Shown piece after piece: positions 62,875-64,000 of a DNA stretch of 64,000 nt. The stretch's first letter is position 1. Each line of letters begins with the position of its first letter. The stretch comes from Mycobacterium pseudokansasii. GTDB lineage: Bacteria > Actinomycetota > Actinomycetes > Mycobacteriales > Mycobacteriaceae. The stretch is from NCBI RefSeq assembly GCF_900566075.1, contig NZ_UPHU01000001.1:124001-188000 (forward strand). The letters run 5' to 3'. A program made the position numbers and the translations under genes. The notes under the pieces were generated by a model, which had not been told where the DNA came from, made no database searches, and worked only from the letters and a program-made list of their open reading frames with translations.

Positions 62875-63807
62875 GTGCTCTTTCGTCAGCTGGAGTATTT
62901 CGTGGCGGTCGCCCAGGAGCGGCACTTCGCCCGGGCGGCCGAGAAGTGCTATGTCTCACAACCCGCGCTGTCGTCGGCGATCGCCAAGCTCGAACGTGAA
63001 CTCAACGTCACCCTGATCAACCGCGGCCATAGCTTCGAGGGCCTTACGCCCGAGGGCGAGCGGTTGGTGGTGTGGGCCAAGCGGATTCTGGCCGAACACG
63101 ACGCTTTCAAGGCCGAGGTCGACGCGGTGCGCTCCGGAGTCACCGGGACGCTGCGGCTGGGCACGGTCCCGTCTGCGTCGACGACGGCGTCGCTGGTGTT
63201 GTCGGGTTTCTGTTCGGCGCACCCGTTGGTCAAGGCCCAAATCTGCTCCCGGCTGGCCTCGACCGAGCTGTACCGGCGGCTGCGTGACTTCGAGCTGGAC
63301 GCGGTCATCGCGCACCCCTCAGCGGAAGACAGCCGCGATGTGGAATTGGTGCCGCTCTACGAGGAGCGCTATGTGCTGATCGCCCCGGCCGATATGTTTC
63401 CGGCGGGAACGTCGGCGCTGCGCTGGCCGGATGCCGCGCAACTACCGCTGGCCCTGCTCTCGCCGGACATGCGGGATCGGCAGATGATCGACGCAGTGTT
63501 GGCCAAGCATGGCATCACGGTCAGCCCGCAGGTCGAGACTGATTCCGTCGCATCGCTGATCGCTCAGGTTGCCACTGGCCACTGGGCTTCCATCGTTCCG
63601 CACACCTGGCTGTGGACGACGCCCACCGGCGGCGAGGTCCGCCCGGTTCGCTTGGTAGACCCGATTCTCAAAGCTCAGATCACCCTGGCCACCAACTCAA
63701 CCGGGCCGGGATCGCCCGTGGCCCGGGCGCTTGTCGCCGGTGCGCGGGAGTTGGCCCTGGACGAGTTCTTCGACGCGCGGATGTCGGGAATCAGCCGCGG
63801 ACGCTGA
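62875..63807 (+). CDS. oxyS: LysR-family regulator OxyS
   Basis: 310 residues. The N-terminal helix-turn-helix ('[20 protein letters not shown]', '[20 protein letters not shown]') is typical of LysR, followed by a two-lobed effector domain ('[20 protein letters not shown]', '[19 protein letters not shown]'). It matches Rv0117 (OxyS), a regulator reported to affect katG and oxidative stress responses. GTG 62875 is used because GGAGG lies 5 nt upstream; GTG 62869 overlaps that site. Its last 17 bp overlap the convergent oxcA gene. It lies beside ldtA as in M. tuberculosis. Confidence 0.93.
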   Translation: MLFRQLEYFVAVAQERHFARAAEKCYVSQPALSSAIAKLERELNVTLINRGHSFEGLTPEGERLVVWAKRILAEHDAFKAEVDAVRSGVTGTLRLGTVPSASTTASLVLSGFCSAHPLVKAQICSRLASTELYRRLRDFELDAVIAHPSAEDSRDVELVPLYEERYVLIAPADMFPAGTSALRWPDAAQLPLALLSPDMRDRQMIDAVLAKHGITVSPQVETDSVASLIAQVATGHWASIVPHTWLWTTPTGGEVRPVRLVDPILKAQITLATNSTGPGSPVARALVAGARELALDEFFDARMSGISRGR

Positions 63808-64000
63808 CCGGTGCCGGCGGTGCGGCGGCCGCGCTGGTGGGGTTCAGGCTCGCCAGGTGTCCGCTCTCCACACCGGCGGCCGGGCTGAGCTCGCAGTCGA
63901 TGATCGACGGTCCCCCCGACGCCAGCGCCTCGGTCAGTGCCGCGGTCAGCTCCGACGGGGTGGTGACGTGATATCCCTTGCCGCTGAATGCCTCTGCGAT
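63791..64000 (-). CDS. oxcA: Oxalyl-CoA decarboxylase, C-terminal end (5' part beyond window)
   Basis: The last 69 residues of a thiamine-diphosphate enzyme, '[20 protein letters not shown]', '[20 protein letters not shown]' and 'SGHLASLNP', match the C-terminus of oxalyl-CoA decarboxylase (OxcA, Rv0118c), which follows oxyS in M. tuberculosis on the opposite strand. The enzyme decarboxylates oxalyl-CoA to formyl-CoA in oxalate degradation. The stop is TGA at 63791-63793. The gene runs off the right edge, so the catalytic part is not visible. Confidence 0.85.
   Translation of the reverse strand: MAEAFSGKGYHVTTPSELTAALTEALASGGPSIIDCELSPAAGVESGHLASLNPTSAAAAPPAPVSVRG

Noticed and set aside
1..64000. 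tRNA, rRNA, phage integrase or insertion-sequence transposase genes
   Set aside because: Both strands were read for these and none was recognised; the only mobile-element trace is the short 13E12-like fragment at 8372-8500.

Overview
The window reads as chromosome of a slow-growing, non-tuberculous Mycobacterium. The evidence is high GC content, two PE_PGRS genes, a PE/PPE pair, FadD-type ligases, a fatty acyl-AMP ligase with its carrier protein, and a backbone that (from memory) follows the M. tuberculosis order Rv0090 (DUF2127), Rv0091 (mtn), Rv0102 (CopD/CtaG), Rv0103c (ctpB), Rv0107c (ctpI), Rv0108c, Rv0109 (PE_PGRS1), Rv0110 (rhomboid), Rv0111 (acyltransferase), Rv0116c (ldtA), Rv0117 (oxyS), Rv0118c (oxcA). 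Species cannot be assigned from the sequence alone.

Layout. 1-9.3 kb is accessory: a luciferase-like oxidoreductase with its TetR regulator, a second divergent TetR paralogue, an alcohol dehydrogenase facing a PE_PGRS protein that carries a beta-propeller, an MFS pump, and a decaying stretch (truncated NadR-like gene, 13E12-like fragment) next to an SDR. 9.6-13.5 kb holds DUF2127, SDR, mtn and SDR genes. 13.5-16.6 kb is a FAAL-ACP-permease operon whose permease has one in-frame amber codon. 16.7-25.7 kb has a copper flavour (Met-rich DUF5134, CopD/CtaG, CPC-type ATPase, HMA chaperone), interrupted by a PE/PPE pair and a glycosyltransferase. 25.8-31 kb has a TetR/adenylate-cyclase pair, a truncated MpaB-like oxygenase and an SDR-FadD pair. 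31-43.4 kb is ctpI, PE_PGRS, rhomboid, and a sulfide:quinone-reductase-like gene under a CsoR/CstR-like operator.

43.7-55.9 kb is a self-contained catabolic island. Six overlapping plus-strand genes (SDR, Rieske oxygenase, LLM oxidoreductase, Baeyer-Villiger monooxygenase, SDR, CoA transferase) diverge from a SMP-30-like lactonase, a GntR/HutC regulator, an acyl-CoA ligase and an SDR. Two matching operator-like palindromes lie in the shared promoter region. The enzyme set fits ring hydroxylation, oxidation to a ketone, lactone formation and opening, then CoA activation. The substrate is unknown.

56-64 kb has an OafA/YrhL-type acyltransferase, an O-methyltransferase, then an M-box magnesium riboswitch followed by a 24-codon proline-containing leader ORF, a 63-residue protein and a divergent NRAMP-family transporter. 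LdtA, OxyS and the end of OxcA close the window.

The most notable items are the riboswitch/leader-ORF/NRAMP unit, the catabolic island, the predicted reactive-sulfur-responsive SQR operon, a three-copy dispersed intergenic repeat, a 97-bp foldable element, and several freshly broken genes.
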